A program made the translations under genes and the position numbers. Positions 50,620 through 59,003 of a stretch of 64,000 nucleotides of DNA are shown here, piece after piece. The notes below the pieces were generated by a model. The model was not told the DNA's origin. It did not search any database and saw only the letters and a program-made list of their open reading frames with translations. This DNA comes from Halosolutus halophilus (GTDB lineage: Archaea > Halobacteriota > Halobacteria > Halobacteriales > Natrialbaceae), in NCBI RefSeq assembly GCF_022869805.1, contig NZ_CP094974.1, forward strand, positions 1,488,001-1,552,000, given 5' to 3'. Within the stretch, counting starts at the first letter, position 1; the number at the start of each line of letters is the position of its first letter.

Positions 50620-51660
50620 ATGAGCGCACAGGCTGAACGCAAGACCGAGAACCTTCCCCAGTGGAAGAAAGAGGAAGTCGACGAACTCGAGCAGCTCATC
50701 GACGACTACGAGAGCGTCGGCGTCGTCGGCATCGCCGGCATTCCCTCGAAACAGCTCCAGGACATGCGCCGCGGACTGCACGGCACCGCCGTGGTGCGCG
50801 TCAGCCGCAACACCCTGCAGACGCGCGCTCTAGAGGACGCCGGACTCGACGACCTCGTCGAGCACATCGATGGACAGGTCGGACTCGTCGCGACCGACGA
50901 GAACCCGTTCTCGCTCTACAAGGAGCTCGAGGCGTCGAAGACGCCCGCCCCGATCAACGAGGGCGAGGTCGCCCCGAACGACATCGTCATCCCCGAGGGT
51001 GACACCGGAGTCGATCCGGGACCGTTCGTCGGCGAACTCCAGAGCATCGGCGCGAACGCACGGATCGAGGACGGTTCGATCCAGGTCATGGAGGACTCGA
51101 CGGTCCTTTCGGCCGGCGAGGAAGTCTCTGCGGACCTGGCGAACGTCCTCAACGAACTCGGTATCGAACCCAAAGAGGTCGGTCTCGACCTTCGCGCCGT
51201 CATCGCCGACGGCGTTCTCTTCGATCCCGAGGACCTGGACATCGACGTCGAGGCCTACGAAAGCGACGTGTCGACGGCCGCCGCCCGCGCCCGGAACCTC
51301 TCGGTCAACGCGACCTTCCCGACCGCGACGACGGCCCCGACGCTCATCGCCAAGGCCACGGGCGAGGCCAAGAGCCTCGGCCTGCAGGCCGCGATCGAGG
51401 ACGAAGACCTGATGCCCGACCTCGTCTCCAAGGCCGACGCACAGCTGCGTGCGCTCGCGGCCCAGATCGACGACGAGGAGGCCCTGCCCGAGGAACTGCA
51501 GGACGTCGAGGCGCCTGCTGAACCGGCAGCGGCCGACGAGGGCGACGACGAATCGGCGGACGACCAAGACGAGGACACCGAGGCCGAGGACGCCGACGCC
51601 GACGATGACGACGAAGACGACGGCGACGGCGCTGCAGGACTCGGCGAAATGTTCGGCTAA
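50620..51660 (+). CDS. rpl10: Ribosomal stalk protein uL10 (P0)
   Basis: uL10 anchors the P1 stalk proteins to 23S rRNA. The 346-residue archaeal form has [40 protein letters not shown] and [20 protein letters not shown] near the N-terminus. The spine helices that bind P1 are in the region to about residue 290. A long acidic Ala/Glu/Asp tail then ends AAGLGEMFG, shared with P1 proteins. An AGGAGGTGG site lies inside the end of rpl1, showing translational coupling. P1 follows 18 bp later. Confidence 0.97.
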   Translation: MSAQAERKTENLPQWKKEEVDELEQLIDDYESVGVVGIAGIPSKQLQDMRRGLHGTAVVRVSRNTLQTRALEDAGLDDLVEHIDGQVGLVATDENPFSLYKELEASKTPAPINEGEVAPNDIVIPEGDTGVDPGPFVGELQSIGANARIEDGSIQVMEDSTVLSAGEEVSADLANVLNELGIEPKEVGLDLRAVIADGVLFDPEDLDIDVEAYESDVSTAAARARNLSVNATFPTATTAPTLIAKATGEAKSLGLQAAIEDEDLMPDLVSKADAQLRALAAQIDDEEALPEELQDVEAPAEPAAADEGDDESADDQDEDTEAEDADADDDDEDDGDGAAGLGEMFG

Positions 51661-51678
51661 TCAACGGAGGACACTACA

Positions 51679-52020
51679 ATGGAATACGTTTACGCTGCAC
51701 TCATCCTGAACGAAACGGGCGAAGAGATCAACGAAGACAACCTGACGAACGTGCTCGACGCTGCCGGCGTCGACGTCGAGGAGTCCCGCGTGAAGGCGCT
51801 CGTCGCCGCACTCGAGGACGTCGACATCGACGAGGCAGTCTCCGAGGCTGCTGCCGTCCCCGCCGCCGGTGCCGCCGCAGGCGCTGGCGCGGCCGACGAG
51901 GCCGCGGGCGACGAAGACGAAGAGGAAGAAGTCGAAGAGACCAGCGACGTCCCGGACACGACGGACGAAGACGAGGACGACGAGGCAGACGGCGAAGGCC
52001 TCGGCGAACTCTTCGGCTAA
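51679..52020 (+). CDS. rpl12: Ribosomal stalk protein P1 (L12)
   Basis: P1 is the flexible stalk protein that recruits translation GTPases. The 113-residue protein begins [20 protein letters not shown] and continues with [20 protein letters not shown], the helical dimerisation domain. An Ala-rich hinge follows, then an extreme acidic tail ending GEGLGELFG, the factor-binding tail shared with uL10. GGAGG precedes the ATG by about 10 nt. It is the last gene of the uL1 operon; HAD and DUF429 genes follow on the same strand. Confidence 0.96.
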   Translation: MEYVYAALILNETGEEINEDNLTNVLDAAGVDVEESRVKALVAALEDVDIDEAVSEAAAVPAAGAAAGAGAADEAAGDEDEEEEVEETSDVPDTTDEDEDDEADGEGLGELFG

Positions 52021-52108
52021 GTCGCGACGCGACGACTCCGTACAATCCCGATTTTGTTCGACGCCACTCGCCGATAGCTACTTCTGGCGACCGTGTGAAC
52101 GGCCGATC

Positions 52109-52801
52109 GTGACGACGGCAGTATACTTCGATCTCGACGGAACGCTCTGTTCGTACGACGTGCCGTTCGAGGCGCAGTTCGAAACGACCGTCTCTCCCTA
52201 CGGTGAGCCGACCGACGCGGCGTACGAGGCCTACGTCGACCGCCTGTTCGACGCTCTCGAGAACTGCGAGGCCGATCCGTACTGCCGCGCGTTCGAGGCC
52301 GTCGCGGAGCAGATCGATCTCGATGCGACTCCCCACACGCTCGCCCGCGAGCACTGCGAGACGGAACTCGAGGCGTCCGTCGTGACGGCGAGCGCAAAGC
52401 GGGTCGTCGAACGGGTCGCGACGACCGCTCCGACCGGCATCCTGACGAACGGGGACGGTCGACAACAGCGATCGAAACTGGAACGGCACGGGCTCGCGGA
52501 GCCGGTCGACGAGGTGATCGTCTCGAACAGCGTCGACGTGCGAAAACCCGATCGCCGGATCTTCGAACTCGCGAAAGCCCGCTTGCCGGCCGAGGACTAC
52601 GTCTACGTCGGCGATAGCTACGAGGAGGACGTCGTCGGTGCCCGATCGGCTGGCTTCACGACGGTGTACGTGAACGAGACCGGTAGCGAAACCGGCGACG
52701 CCGACGCGGCGGACGCCGTCGTTTCGAGCGTCGACGAACTGCTCGAGCCGGCAGCACTCCCGGCTTCGGTACGAACCGCATTCACGCCGACGACGAGGTA
52801 G
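52109..52801 (+). CDS. HAD family hydrolase
   Basis: The 230-residue protein starts at GTG 52109 with TTAVYFDLDGTLCSYDVPFE (motif I, nucleophile Asp-x-Asp). Motif II is in TGILTNGDGRQQRSKLERHG, a Lys in SVDVRKPDRRIFELAKARL, and motif IV in YVYVGDSYEEDVVGARSAGF. The cap type resembles the haloacid-dehalogenase/phosphoglycolate phosphatase group, so a small phosphorylated metabolite is the likely substrate. It lies 88 bp after P1 and 19 bp before DUF429. Confidence 0.87.
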   Translation: MTTAVYFDLDGTLCSYDVPFEAQFETTVSPYGEPTDAAYEAYVDRLFDALENCEADPYCRAFEAVAEQIDLDATPHTLAREHCETELEASVVTASAKRVVERVATTAPTGILTNGDGRQQRSKLERHGLAEPVDEVIVSNSVDVRKPDRRIFELAKARLPAEDYVYVGDSYEEDVVGARSAGFTTVYVNETGSETGDADAADAVVSSVDELLEPAALPASVRTAFTPTTR

Positions 52802-52820
52802 TGCCGATCGAGAACCCGCC

Positions 52821-53570
52821 ATGAGCGACACCGTCGGACTCGACTGGGGTGGTAACGGCTGGATCGCCGTAATCGCAACGGGTGAGCGCGATCCGACGAT
52901 CGACGTCGCGTTCTATCCGTCGATGCTGAACGCGTGGCGCGACAATCGCGACGCCGAACGAATGCTCGTGGACATCCCGATCGGGCTGGCGGACGACGAA
53001 CGCCGCGAGTGTGACGCGATCGCTCGATCGATCCTCGGGGCCGATCGGAGCCGGGTGTTTTTCACGCCGGTCCGGGACGCGGTCTACGAGGACGAGTACG
53101 AGGCGGCGGGCGACGCCAACGAGGCAGCGACGGGGACCCGTATCTCGACGCAGGCATATCACATCTGCCCTGCGATCCGGGAGGTCGACGGGGTACTCCG
53201 CGAGATCGACGCCGCCCGAGAACTGCTCCGGGAGTCACACCCCGAGGTCTGTTACGCGGTACTCGCCGGCGGATCGGGAGTGGGGCCGAAGTCGAGCGAC
53301 GACGGGCTCGAACGCCGGCGGGAGCTACTCGCGACGGAACTCGGCTGGCCCGTGAGTGACGTCGAATCGATCGAGAGCCGGCACATCGACGAGCAACCGA
53401 CCCACGCTCGCCGACTCCGAGCCGGAAACCGGGACGATCTGCTCGACGCGTTCGTACTCGCCCTGACAGCCCGCGGCGAGACGGCGTCGCTGCCGGGCGA
53501 TCCGCCGACCGATCGCCACGGGCTGCCGATGGAGATCGTTGCGCCCGCGACCGTGTCGGACCTGCGGTAG
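52821..53570 (+). CDS. DUF429 domain protein
   Basis: The 249-residue protein begins TVGLDWGGNGWIAVIATGER, and further on has MLVDIPIGLADDERRECDAI and YHICPAIREVDGVLREIDAA, then ESHPEVCYAVLAGGSGVGPK and NRDDLLDAFVLALTARGETA. These are the DUF429 pattern (predicted RNase H-like nuclease-type fold with acidic residues at DWGG, DIPIG, ESHPE and DDLLDA). No activity has been read from the sequence. It is close behind the HAD gene and is followed by the TctA-like permease. Confidence 0.85.
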   Translation: MSDTVGLDWGGNGWIAVIATGERDPTIDVAFYPSMLNAWRDNRDAERMLVDIPIGLADDERRECDAIARSILGADRSRVFFTPVRDAVYEDEYEAAGDANEAATGTRISTQAYHICPAIREVDGVLREIDAARELLRESHPEVCYAVLAGGSGVGPKSSDDGLERRRELLATELGWPVSDVESIESRHIDEQPTHARRLRAGNRDDLLDAFVLALTARGETASLPGDPPTDRHGLPMEIVAPATVSDLR

Positions 53571-53640
53571 TCGATCGGGACGACTGCACCACGCGTCGAT
53601 CGCCGCGGGTTTAAACCACAGGCCGCACCCAGAGGGAGCG

Positions 53641-54879
53641 ATGGCCGTCCCCGTCGAGTTCGTCGCCGAGCCGATGCTGACGCTGCAGTTGCTCGGCTGG
53701 GTCCTGGCTGGATCGCTGCTCGGCAGTTGCAGCGGACTCGTGCCGGGACTGCACGCCAACAACTTCGCACTCCTGCTGGCCGGGATCGCGCCCTCGATCC
53801 CCGGCCCGCCGCTATTCGTCGGCTGTGCGATGCTCGCAGCCGGCGTCGTCCACACGTTTTGCAACGCCGTGCCCGCCATGGCACTCGGCGTGCCCGACGC
53901 CGAGATGGCGGTCACCGCGCTGCCGGGCCACCGGCTGGTCCTCGCGGGCCGCGGCTACGAGGCCATACGGCTGTCGGCACTCGGGAGCCTGCTCGCGGTC
54001 CTCGCGGCGATCCCGCTGGCGATCCCGATCACGTGGGGCGTGACGGCTGCCTACCCGACGATTCGCGACAATCTCCCGCTTCTGCTGGCGATCGTCGTCG
54101 TCGCGCTGGTTGCGTCCGAGCGGACGTGGCGTGCTCGTGGGGGTGCACTCCTCGCGTTCACACTCTCCGCTGCCCTCGGCGCGTTCACCATGGACCTCTC
54201 CCCGGACGCGCCGCTCGACGCCGGCGGGACCCTCGCGCCCCTCTTCGCCGGGCTGTTCGGCGCACCCGTCCTGATCGACGCGATTCGCGGGAGCGGCATT
54301 CCGCCACAGGGCGACGAGACGATCGTGATCTCCCACCGGCTCGTCGGAACGACCGCCGTCGCCGGCGCACTCGCTGGCGCGGTGGTGGGCTACGTCCCGG
54401 GTATCTCCGCTGCCATCGCGGCAGTCGCAGCGCTCGTCGTCGTCCCCGCCGACGCCGGCGATCGCGGCTACGTCGTCGCGACGAGCGGCGTCGATACGGC
54501 GAACACCATCTTCGCGCTGTTCGCTCTCGTGGCGATCGGCCAGCCCCGGACGGGCGTGATGGTCGCGTTCGAGACCGTGAACGCGCCGCTCGACGTGCCG
54601 ATCCTGCTCGGGGCCGTCGTCGTCGCGGGCGCGATCGGCTTCGCCCTCGTCTGTATCGTCGGCGACGCGTATCTCGACGTCGTCGGTCGGATCCCCTACT
54701 GGAAGATTTCGATCGCGGTGCTCGGGCTCCTGCTCGCACTTTCGACCCTCTTCACCGGGATCCTCGGTATCGTCGTCTTCGTCGTTGCGACGGCGATCGG
54801 GATGGTCCCGATTCGATTGCGAGCGCGGCGGGTCCACCTGATGGGCGTGCTGATCGGCCCGTTGCTGCTCGGACTCTAG
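53641..54879 (+). CDS. TctA-like (DUF112) membrane permease
   Basis: The 412-residue protein begins MAVPVEFVAEPMLTLQLLGW and has about ten hydrophobic segments. The family signature is CSGLVPGLHANNFALLLAGI (about residues 30-49), with a second-half counterpart VVGYVPGISAAIAAVAALVV. This is the archaeal relative of TctA of the tripartite tricarboxylate transporter. No TctB or periplasmic TctC gene is adjacent, so it may act alone. It converges with the BtpA gene, stop codons overlapping by 3 nt. Confidence 0.85.
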   Translation: MAVPVEFVAEPMLTLQLLGWVLAGSLLGSCSGLVPGLHANNFALLLAGIAPSIPGPPLFVGCAMLAAGVVHTFCNAVPAMALGVPDAEMAVTALPGHRLVLAGRGYEAIRLSALGSLLAVLAAIPLAIPITWGVTAAYPTIRDNLPLLLAIVVVALVASERTWRARGGALLAFTLSAALGAFTMDLSPDAPLDAGGTLAPLFAGLFGAPVLIDAIRGSGIPPQGDETIVISHRLVGTTAVAGALAGAVVGYVPGISAAIAAVAALVVVPADAGDRGYVVATSGVDTANTIFALFALVAIGQPRTGVMVAFETVNAPLDVPILLGAVVVAGAIGFALVCIVGDAYLDVVGRIPYWKISIAVLGLLLALSTLFTGILGIVVFVVATAIGMVPIRLRARRVHLMGVLIGPLLLGL

Positions 54880-55715
54880 GTCACGTCGTCCCGCGCCGCG
54901 ACCACTCGACGGACCCGTTCCTCCGAGACCGGGTTCGTCGTCTCACCGTCCTCTTTGAGCGCCGTGCCGACGATCACGCCGTCAGCACCGGCCGCGAGGC
55001 AGTCGCCGATCGTCGCCGCCGTGACGCCGCTGCCGACGAAGACGGGGACCGAGCGATCGATTCCGGCATCCGAAAGGGCCGCGACGACTCGCTCGACGTC
55101 CGCGAGTGCCGTCTCCCGACCGGTTCCAGGCCCGGAGACGATCACCCCGTCAGCCCGGCCGCGCTCGACGGTCTCGATCGCCGCCGCCTCGATGTCACGC
55201 TCCCCGATCGGGCTGGCGTGTTTGACGTGGACGTCCGCGAGGATCGCGACGTCGGCGTCGATCCGCTCGCGGAGCCGAAGGGTCTCGTGTGCCTGACCCT
55301 CGACGACGCCCTGATCGGTCGCGGCCGTACCTACGTGGACGTTGACCCGGACGAACGCGGCACCAGTCGCCGCGGCGATCGAGAGTGCCGCGATCGCGTC
55401 GTTTCGAAGGACGTTGATTCCGACCGGAACGTCGACCGCACCGGTCAAGGCCGTCGCGAGCGAGGTCACGTCCGCGACGACGTGTTTCGGAACGTCGTCG
55501 GGGTAGAACGGCGCGTCCCCGAAGTTCTCGAGGACGATCCCGTCCACGCCGCCGTCTTCGAGCCGTCGCGCGTCCTCGAGCATCCGGGTCCGGATCGCGT
55601 CGCGATCGCCATCAGATCCCGGTGCGCCCGGAAGTGGCGAAAGGTGAATCATACCGACGACGGGACGAACGGCGTCGAACCGGTCCTGGAGGGGTGATCG
55701 CGGTGCAGGTGGCAT
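54876..55715 (-). CDS. BtpA/SgcQ family TIM-barrel protein
   Basis: The 279-residue protein begins with a short Pro/Arg leader then FDAVRPVVGMIHLSPLPGAP, DARRLEDGGVDGIVLENFGD, ALTGAVDVPVGINVLRNDAI and AAATGAAFVRVNVHVGTAAT, the strand-helix pattern of BtpA. Cyanobacterial BtpA affects photosystem I stability; archaeal homologues have unknown roles and may be phosphoribosyltransferase-like or sugar enzymes. The ATG at 55715 is preferred over 55805. Divergent from the old yellow enzyme gene. Confidence 0.88.
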   Translation of the reverse strand: MPPAPRSPLQDRFDAVRPVVGMIHLSPLPGAPGSDGDRDAIRTRMLEDARRLEDGGVDGIVLENFGDAPFYPDDVPKHVVADVTSLATALTGAVDVPVGINVLRNDAIAALSIAAATGAAFVRVNVHVGTAATDQGVVEGQAHETLRLRERIDADVAILADVHVKHASPIGERDIEAAAIETVERGRADGVIVSGPGTGRETALADVERVVAALSDAGIDRSVPVFVGSGVTAATIGDCLAAGADGVIVGTALKEDGETTNPVSEERVRRVVAARDDVT

Positions 55716-55839
55716 GCTGGTACTCGTGTCTCGATCGACAAATGCGTGGTCCGTCGCCGAACTCCCCCGCGACGGACACGTGCCGGCAATTCCCTCCCCG
55801 TTCACGGGTGTTTAGCCCGCTCACTGTCAACGCCCGTCG

Positions 55840-56925
55840 ATGGCTGACCTCTTTACGCCGCTGTCGCTTCGCGACCGTGAGATTCCGAACCGACTCGCCG
55901 TCTCGCCGATGTGCCAGTACTCCTGCGATCCCGACGGCCTCGCGACGGAGTGGCACCGCGTCCACCTCGGGAGTCGCGCCGTCGGCGGCGCCGGGATCGT
56001 CATGACGGAAGCCACCGCCGTCAGCCCCCGCGGCCGGATCACGCCTCACGACCTCGGGATCTGGAGCGACGATCACGCGGCGGCGCTCGAACCGATCGCC
56101 GAGTTCATCCGCGACCAGGGAGGGGTGCCGGGGATCCAACTCGCCCACGCAGGCCACAAGGCGAGCAAGACCCGCCCCTGGGAGGGAAACGTCCCGATCG
56201 GCCCTGACGAGGAGACCGGGTGGGAGGTGCTCTCGCCCTCGCCCGACGCGTATCCACCGTTCGACGGTGATCGGCCGGCGATGCGAAACGCAACTCCGGA
56301 CGATATTCGGGGAGTGATCGACAGTTACCGCGCGGCCGCCGAACGGGCGCTCGCGGCCGGCTTCGAGATCGCAGAAGTTCACGCGGCCCACGGCTATCTC
56401 CTCCACGAGTTCCTCTCACCGGTGACGAACCGGCGCGAAGACGACTACGGCGGAAGCTTCGAGAATCGAACGCGACTCGTGCGGGAGGTCACGGCGGCCG
56501 TTCGCGAGGTCTGGCCCGACGAGAAGCCGGTCTTCGTCCGCATCTCCGGCACGGACTGGCTCGACGATCGGGAGTCGTGGACGATCGACGGGTCCGTCCG
56601 CCTCGCCGACGACCTCGTGGACCTGGGCGCGGACCTGATCGACGTCAGTTCGGGCGGTCTCCACCCGGATCAGGAACCGCCGGTGGGGCCGAACTTCCAG
56701 GTCCCCCTCGCCGAGGAGATACGGGAGCGGACCGACGTCCCTGTCGGTGCGGTCGGCGGGATCACCGAACCAGAACAGGCCGACGCCCTCGTTCGCAACG
56801 ACCGCGCGGATCTCGTCCTCGTCGGCCGGGAATTCCTGCGCGATCCCTACTTCGGCCTTCGATCCAGCGACGCCCTCGACGGCGATCGAAAGTGGCCGAT
56901 CCAGTACCGCCGCGCCGTTCGCTGA
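55840..56925 (+). CDS. NADH:flavin oxidoreductase (old yellow enzyme, YqjM type)
   Basis: The 361-residue FMN enzyme reduces activated double bonds. Motifs: FTPLSLRDREIPNRLAVSPM and then CQYSCDPDGLATEWHRVHLG (the Cys near FMN, as in YqjM). Also present are GGAGIVMTEATAVSPRGRI, IQLAHAGHKASKTRPWEGN (substrate His), EVHAAHGYLLHEFLSPVTN with RREDDYGGSFENRTRLVREV, and the C-terminal VPVGAVGGITEPEQADALVR. Start at ATG 55840, immediately before the family N-terminus. No operon partner is visible. Confidence 0.93.
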   Translation: MADLFTPLSLRDREIPNRLAVSPMCQYSCDPDGLATEWHRVHLGSRAVGGAGIVMTEATAVSPRGRITPHDLGIWSDDHAAALEPIAEFIRDQGGVPGIQLAHAGHKASKTRPWEGNVPIGPDEETGWEVLSPSPDAYPPFDGDRPAMRNATPDDIRGVIDSYRAAAERALAAGFEIAEVHAAHGYLLHEFLSPVTNRREDDYGGSFENRTRLVREVTAAVREVWPDEKPVFVRISGTDWLDDRESWTIDGSVRLADDLVDLGADLIDVSSGGLHPDQEPPVGPNFQVPLAEEIRERTDVPVGAVGGITEPEQADALVRNDRADLVLVGREFLRDPYFGLRSSDALDGDRKWPIQYRRAVR

Positions 56926-56986
56926 GCGGCGCTAGGGGTCTCGCGCCGCCGAGGACGATCGGCGACGACCCGATCGGGGTGCCGGC

Positions 56987-57598
56987 TCAGTCGTCGGTCC
57001 ACTTGATCGAACAGCCCTGGGACGGCTTCCACTCCAGATCGACGTCTTCGCCCGCCAGTACGGACTCGATCGCTTCTCGGACGTGGAACCGGGTCGGATC
57101 GTCGTCGGGGTTCAGAGCGTCGTCGAGGCGGCCCTGGTAGACCAGCCGGAACTCGCCGTCGTCGTCGCCCGGCTTCGCAGCGTGACTGTCCGCTGCGTCA
57201 CGCGCCGCGCTATTCTCGAAGAGGAACGGGTCGGGCGTACAGACCGCGCCGTAGGCCTCGGCGACCGCCTGGCTCTCGTCCCGCAGGTAGGCGTCGTACT
57301 GGATCCGTCCCTCCTCGACGTACTCCTCCATCGTCTCGAAGGAGTCCTCGGGGTACGCCTCGGCGTCGTTGGGGTTGATTCCGACGACCGACACGTCCTC
57401 GTACTCGGCCGCGAGGTCGTTGAGGATGTCGAACTTGGCCTGGGCGTACGGGCAGTGATTACAGGTGAAGACGACCAGCAACGCCTCGTCGTCGGCGAAG
57501 TCCGCGAGCGTGTACGTCTCCCCGTCGACGCCCGGTAATTCGAAGTCCGGTGCGACGTCACCCTTGTCCAGTTCCGAATCGGACTCTTGTAGGACCAT
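56987..57598 (-). CDS. Thioredoxin-fold (AhpC/TSA-like) redox protein with CNHC motif
   Basis: The 203-residue protein shows a peroxiredoxin/TlpA-like fold: GDVAPDFELPGVDGETYTLA then LLVVFTCNHCPYAQAKFDIL, with a CxxC pair (CNHC) at about residue 49. Other features are VSVVGINPNDAEAYPEDSFE and AYGAVCTPDPFLFE with a third Cys and the cis-Pro. It ends QGCSIKWTDD with a further Cys. It is more likely a thiol-disulfide oxidoreductase than a peroxidase. The ATG at 57598 is favoured over 57712. Divergent from the next gene, 145 bp apart. Confidence 0.87.
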   Translation of the reverse strand: MVLQESDSELDKGDVAPDFELPGVDGETYTLADFADDEALLVVFTCNHCPYAQAKFDILNDLAAEYEDVSVVGINPNDAEAYPEDSFETMEEYVEEGRIQYDAYLRDESQAVAEAYGAVCTPDPFLFENSAARDAADSHAAKPGDDDGEFRLVYQGRLDDALNPDDDPTRFHVREAIESVLAGEDVDLEWKPSQGCSIKWTDD

Positions 57599-57743
57599 AC
57601 CCGAACGTATCGTCCGTGCCCCTGTAAGGACTCCGTTCGATCGAGACTCGCGTCGGTGACGGGTGAGGCCGACGAGTACGATCGGCGCTCGATCGCGATA
57701 TCGACGGCCCACCTATTTGTACTCTCGGTGATATCGCGTGCAC

Positions 57744-58415
57744 ATGAAGACGCTCGAGGTCACCGACGAACAGTACGCGTTCATCCAGCACCTCCGTGAA
57801 GAGATCGCCGAGGACGTCGTCGGGAAGTACGGCTTCGTCCGCGAACAGGACGCGATCCAGTTCCTGATCGACAACCTCGCCGCCAACGTCGAGATCGAGG
57901 GCGATTTCGACTCCTCCGCCGCGGACGACGTCGCCGCGGCGGTCGGAGCCGCGATCGACGGCGAACCGGAACCGAACGCCCTCGAAGCGGTCTCGTACGT
58001 GGAGTCGGAGGAAACTGGCGCGGACGAATCGGCGGTCGCCCCGGACGACGGATCGGCCGATCCGGAGCCGGCGGCCACTGGTGACGACCCGGAGGCGGAC
58101 GACGAACCGGAGGCGGACGACGAACCGGAGGCGGACGACGAACCGGAGGCGGACGACGAACCGGCTACCGGAGACGCCGACGGGGCCGACCCGAACGCCG
58201 ACGGTACCGACGAAGCGGCTGCCGAGGACGACGGCTCCGCCGACGACGACGACATGCTGGACGAGATGATGAGTCTGCTCGAGACCCACGACGACAAGTG
58301 GGAGGAATCGTCGTCGGCCGACTACCGCTACACCGTGACGTTGCCCGACGGCTCGACCGAGGACGTCCAGACGAAAGACGACGTCCGGGCGCTGTTGTTC
58401 AAGAACTACCGGTAG
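57744..58415 (+). CDS. Conserved acidic protein with expandable repeat insert
   Basis: The 223-residue protein has a conserved N-terminal domain (about 1-55: MKTLEVTDEQYAFIQHLREE and KYGFVREQDAIQFLIDNLAA). A long low-complexity acidic middle follows, with four EPEADD units. A conserved C-terminal domain (about 170-223) contains MLDEMMSLLETHDDKWEESS and YRYTVTLPDGSTEDVQTKDD. The two ends look like they belong to separate small folds joined by a flexible linker. The ATG at 57744 is used instead of a GTG two codons upstream. Function unknown. An Lrp-family regulator gene follows on the same strand. Confidence 0.72.
   Translation: MKTLEVTDEQYAFIQHLREEIAEDVVGKYGFVREQDAIQFLIDNLAANVEIEGDFDSSAADDVAAAVGAAIDGEPEPNALEAVSYVESEETGADESAVAPDDGSADPEPAATGDDPEADDEPEADDEPEADDEPEADDEPATGDADGADPNADGTDEAAAEDDGSADDDDMLDEMMSLLETHDDKWEESSSADYRYTVTLPDGSTEDVQTKDDVRALLFKNYR
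58090..58161 (+). repeat. Four 18-bp tandem coding repeats
   Basis: The 18-nt unit CCGGAGGCGGACGACGAA is repeated four times in tandem without visible change, encoding PEADDE each time. The identity of the copies at nucleotide level suggests recent slippage, and the unit length of six codons keeps frame. Confidence 0.85.
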
Positions 58416-58517
58416 CTCACCCGCCGACGGTCGGGAGCGGGTGGTTCGGGACCGTTCACGCGAGCGATCGGCCCGAAAAGAACAACGCTTTTACTCGCGC
58501 TTCTGCTTCCCGTTGGT

Positions 58518-59003
58518 ATGAGCGAACGCGAGGTGCTCGAGTTGCTTCGTGAGAACGCGCGGTATTCGGCGGCGGATATCGCACGAATGACCGGCCTCGA
58601 GGAACAGGAGGTCGAGGCAGTCGTCGAGGAACTCGAGGGGGCAGGCGTCGTTCGTGGCTACCAGGCCGTCGTCGACTGGGACAAACTGGAAGACGAACGC
58701 GTCCGCGCCGAAGTCGAGTTGAACGTCCGCCTCGATCGCGAGACGGGCTACGGTGACATCGCAGAGCGCCTCGCACGGTTCCCGCAGGTCAAAGCGTTGC
58801 GGCTGGTCAGTGGCGACTACGACTTCGACATGGAAGTCGAGGGCGACTCGATCCGGGAAGTCTCACAGTTTATCAGCGAAAAAGTCGCCCCCGTCCCCGA
58901 GATCACCCAGACGGTCACTCACTACGTGATGACCTCCTACAAGGAGAACGGGATCGAACTCGGCGACGGAGAGGACGACGATCGACTCTCGTTCTCGCCA
59001 TGA
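58518..59003 (+). CDS. Lrp/AsnC family transcription regulator
   Basis: The 161-residue protein has an N-terminal winged helix (MSEREVLELLRENARYSAAD, IARMTGLEEQEVEAVVEELE) and an RAM-like C-terminal domain beginning about residue 65 with VRAEVELNVRLDRETGYGDI, then LRLVSGDYDFDMEVEGDSIR. It would bind DNA as a dimer or octamer and sense an amino acid. A CTTTTAC box precedes the ATG by about 28 nt. The TGA overlaps the ATG of the aminotransferase gene (ATGA), so regulator and enzyme are co-translated. Confidence 0.93.
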   Translation: MSEREVLELLRENARYSAADIARMTGLEEQEVEAVVEELEGAGVVRGYQAVVDWDKLEDERVRAEVELNVRLDRETGYGDIAERLARFPQVKALRLVSGDYDFDMEVEGDSIREVSQFISEKVAPVPEITQTVTHYVMTSYKENGIELGDGEDDDRLSFSP

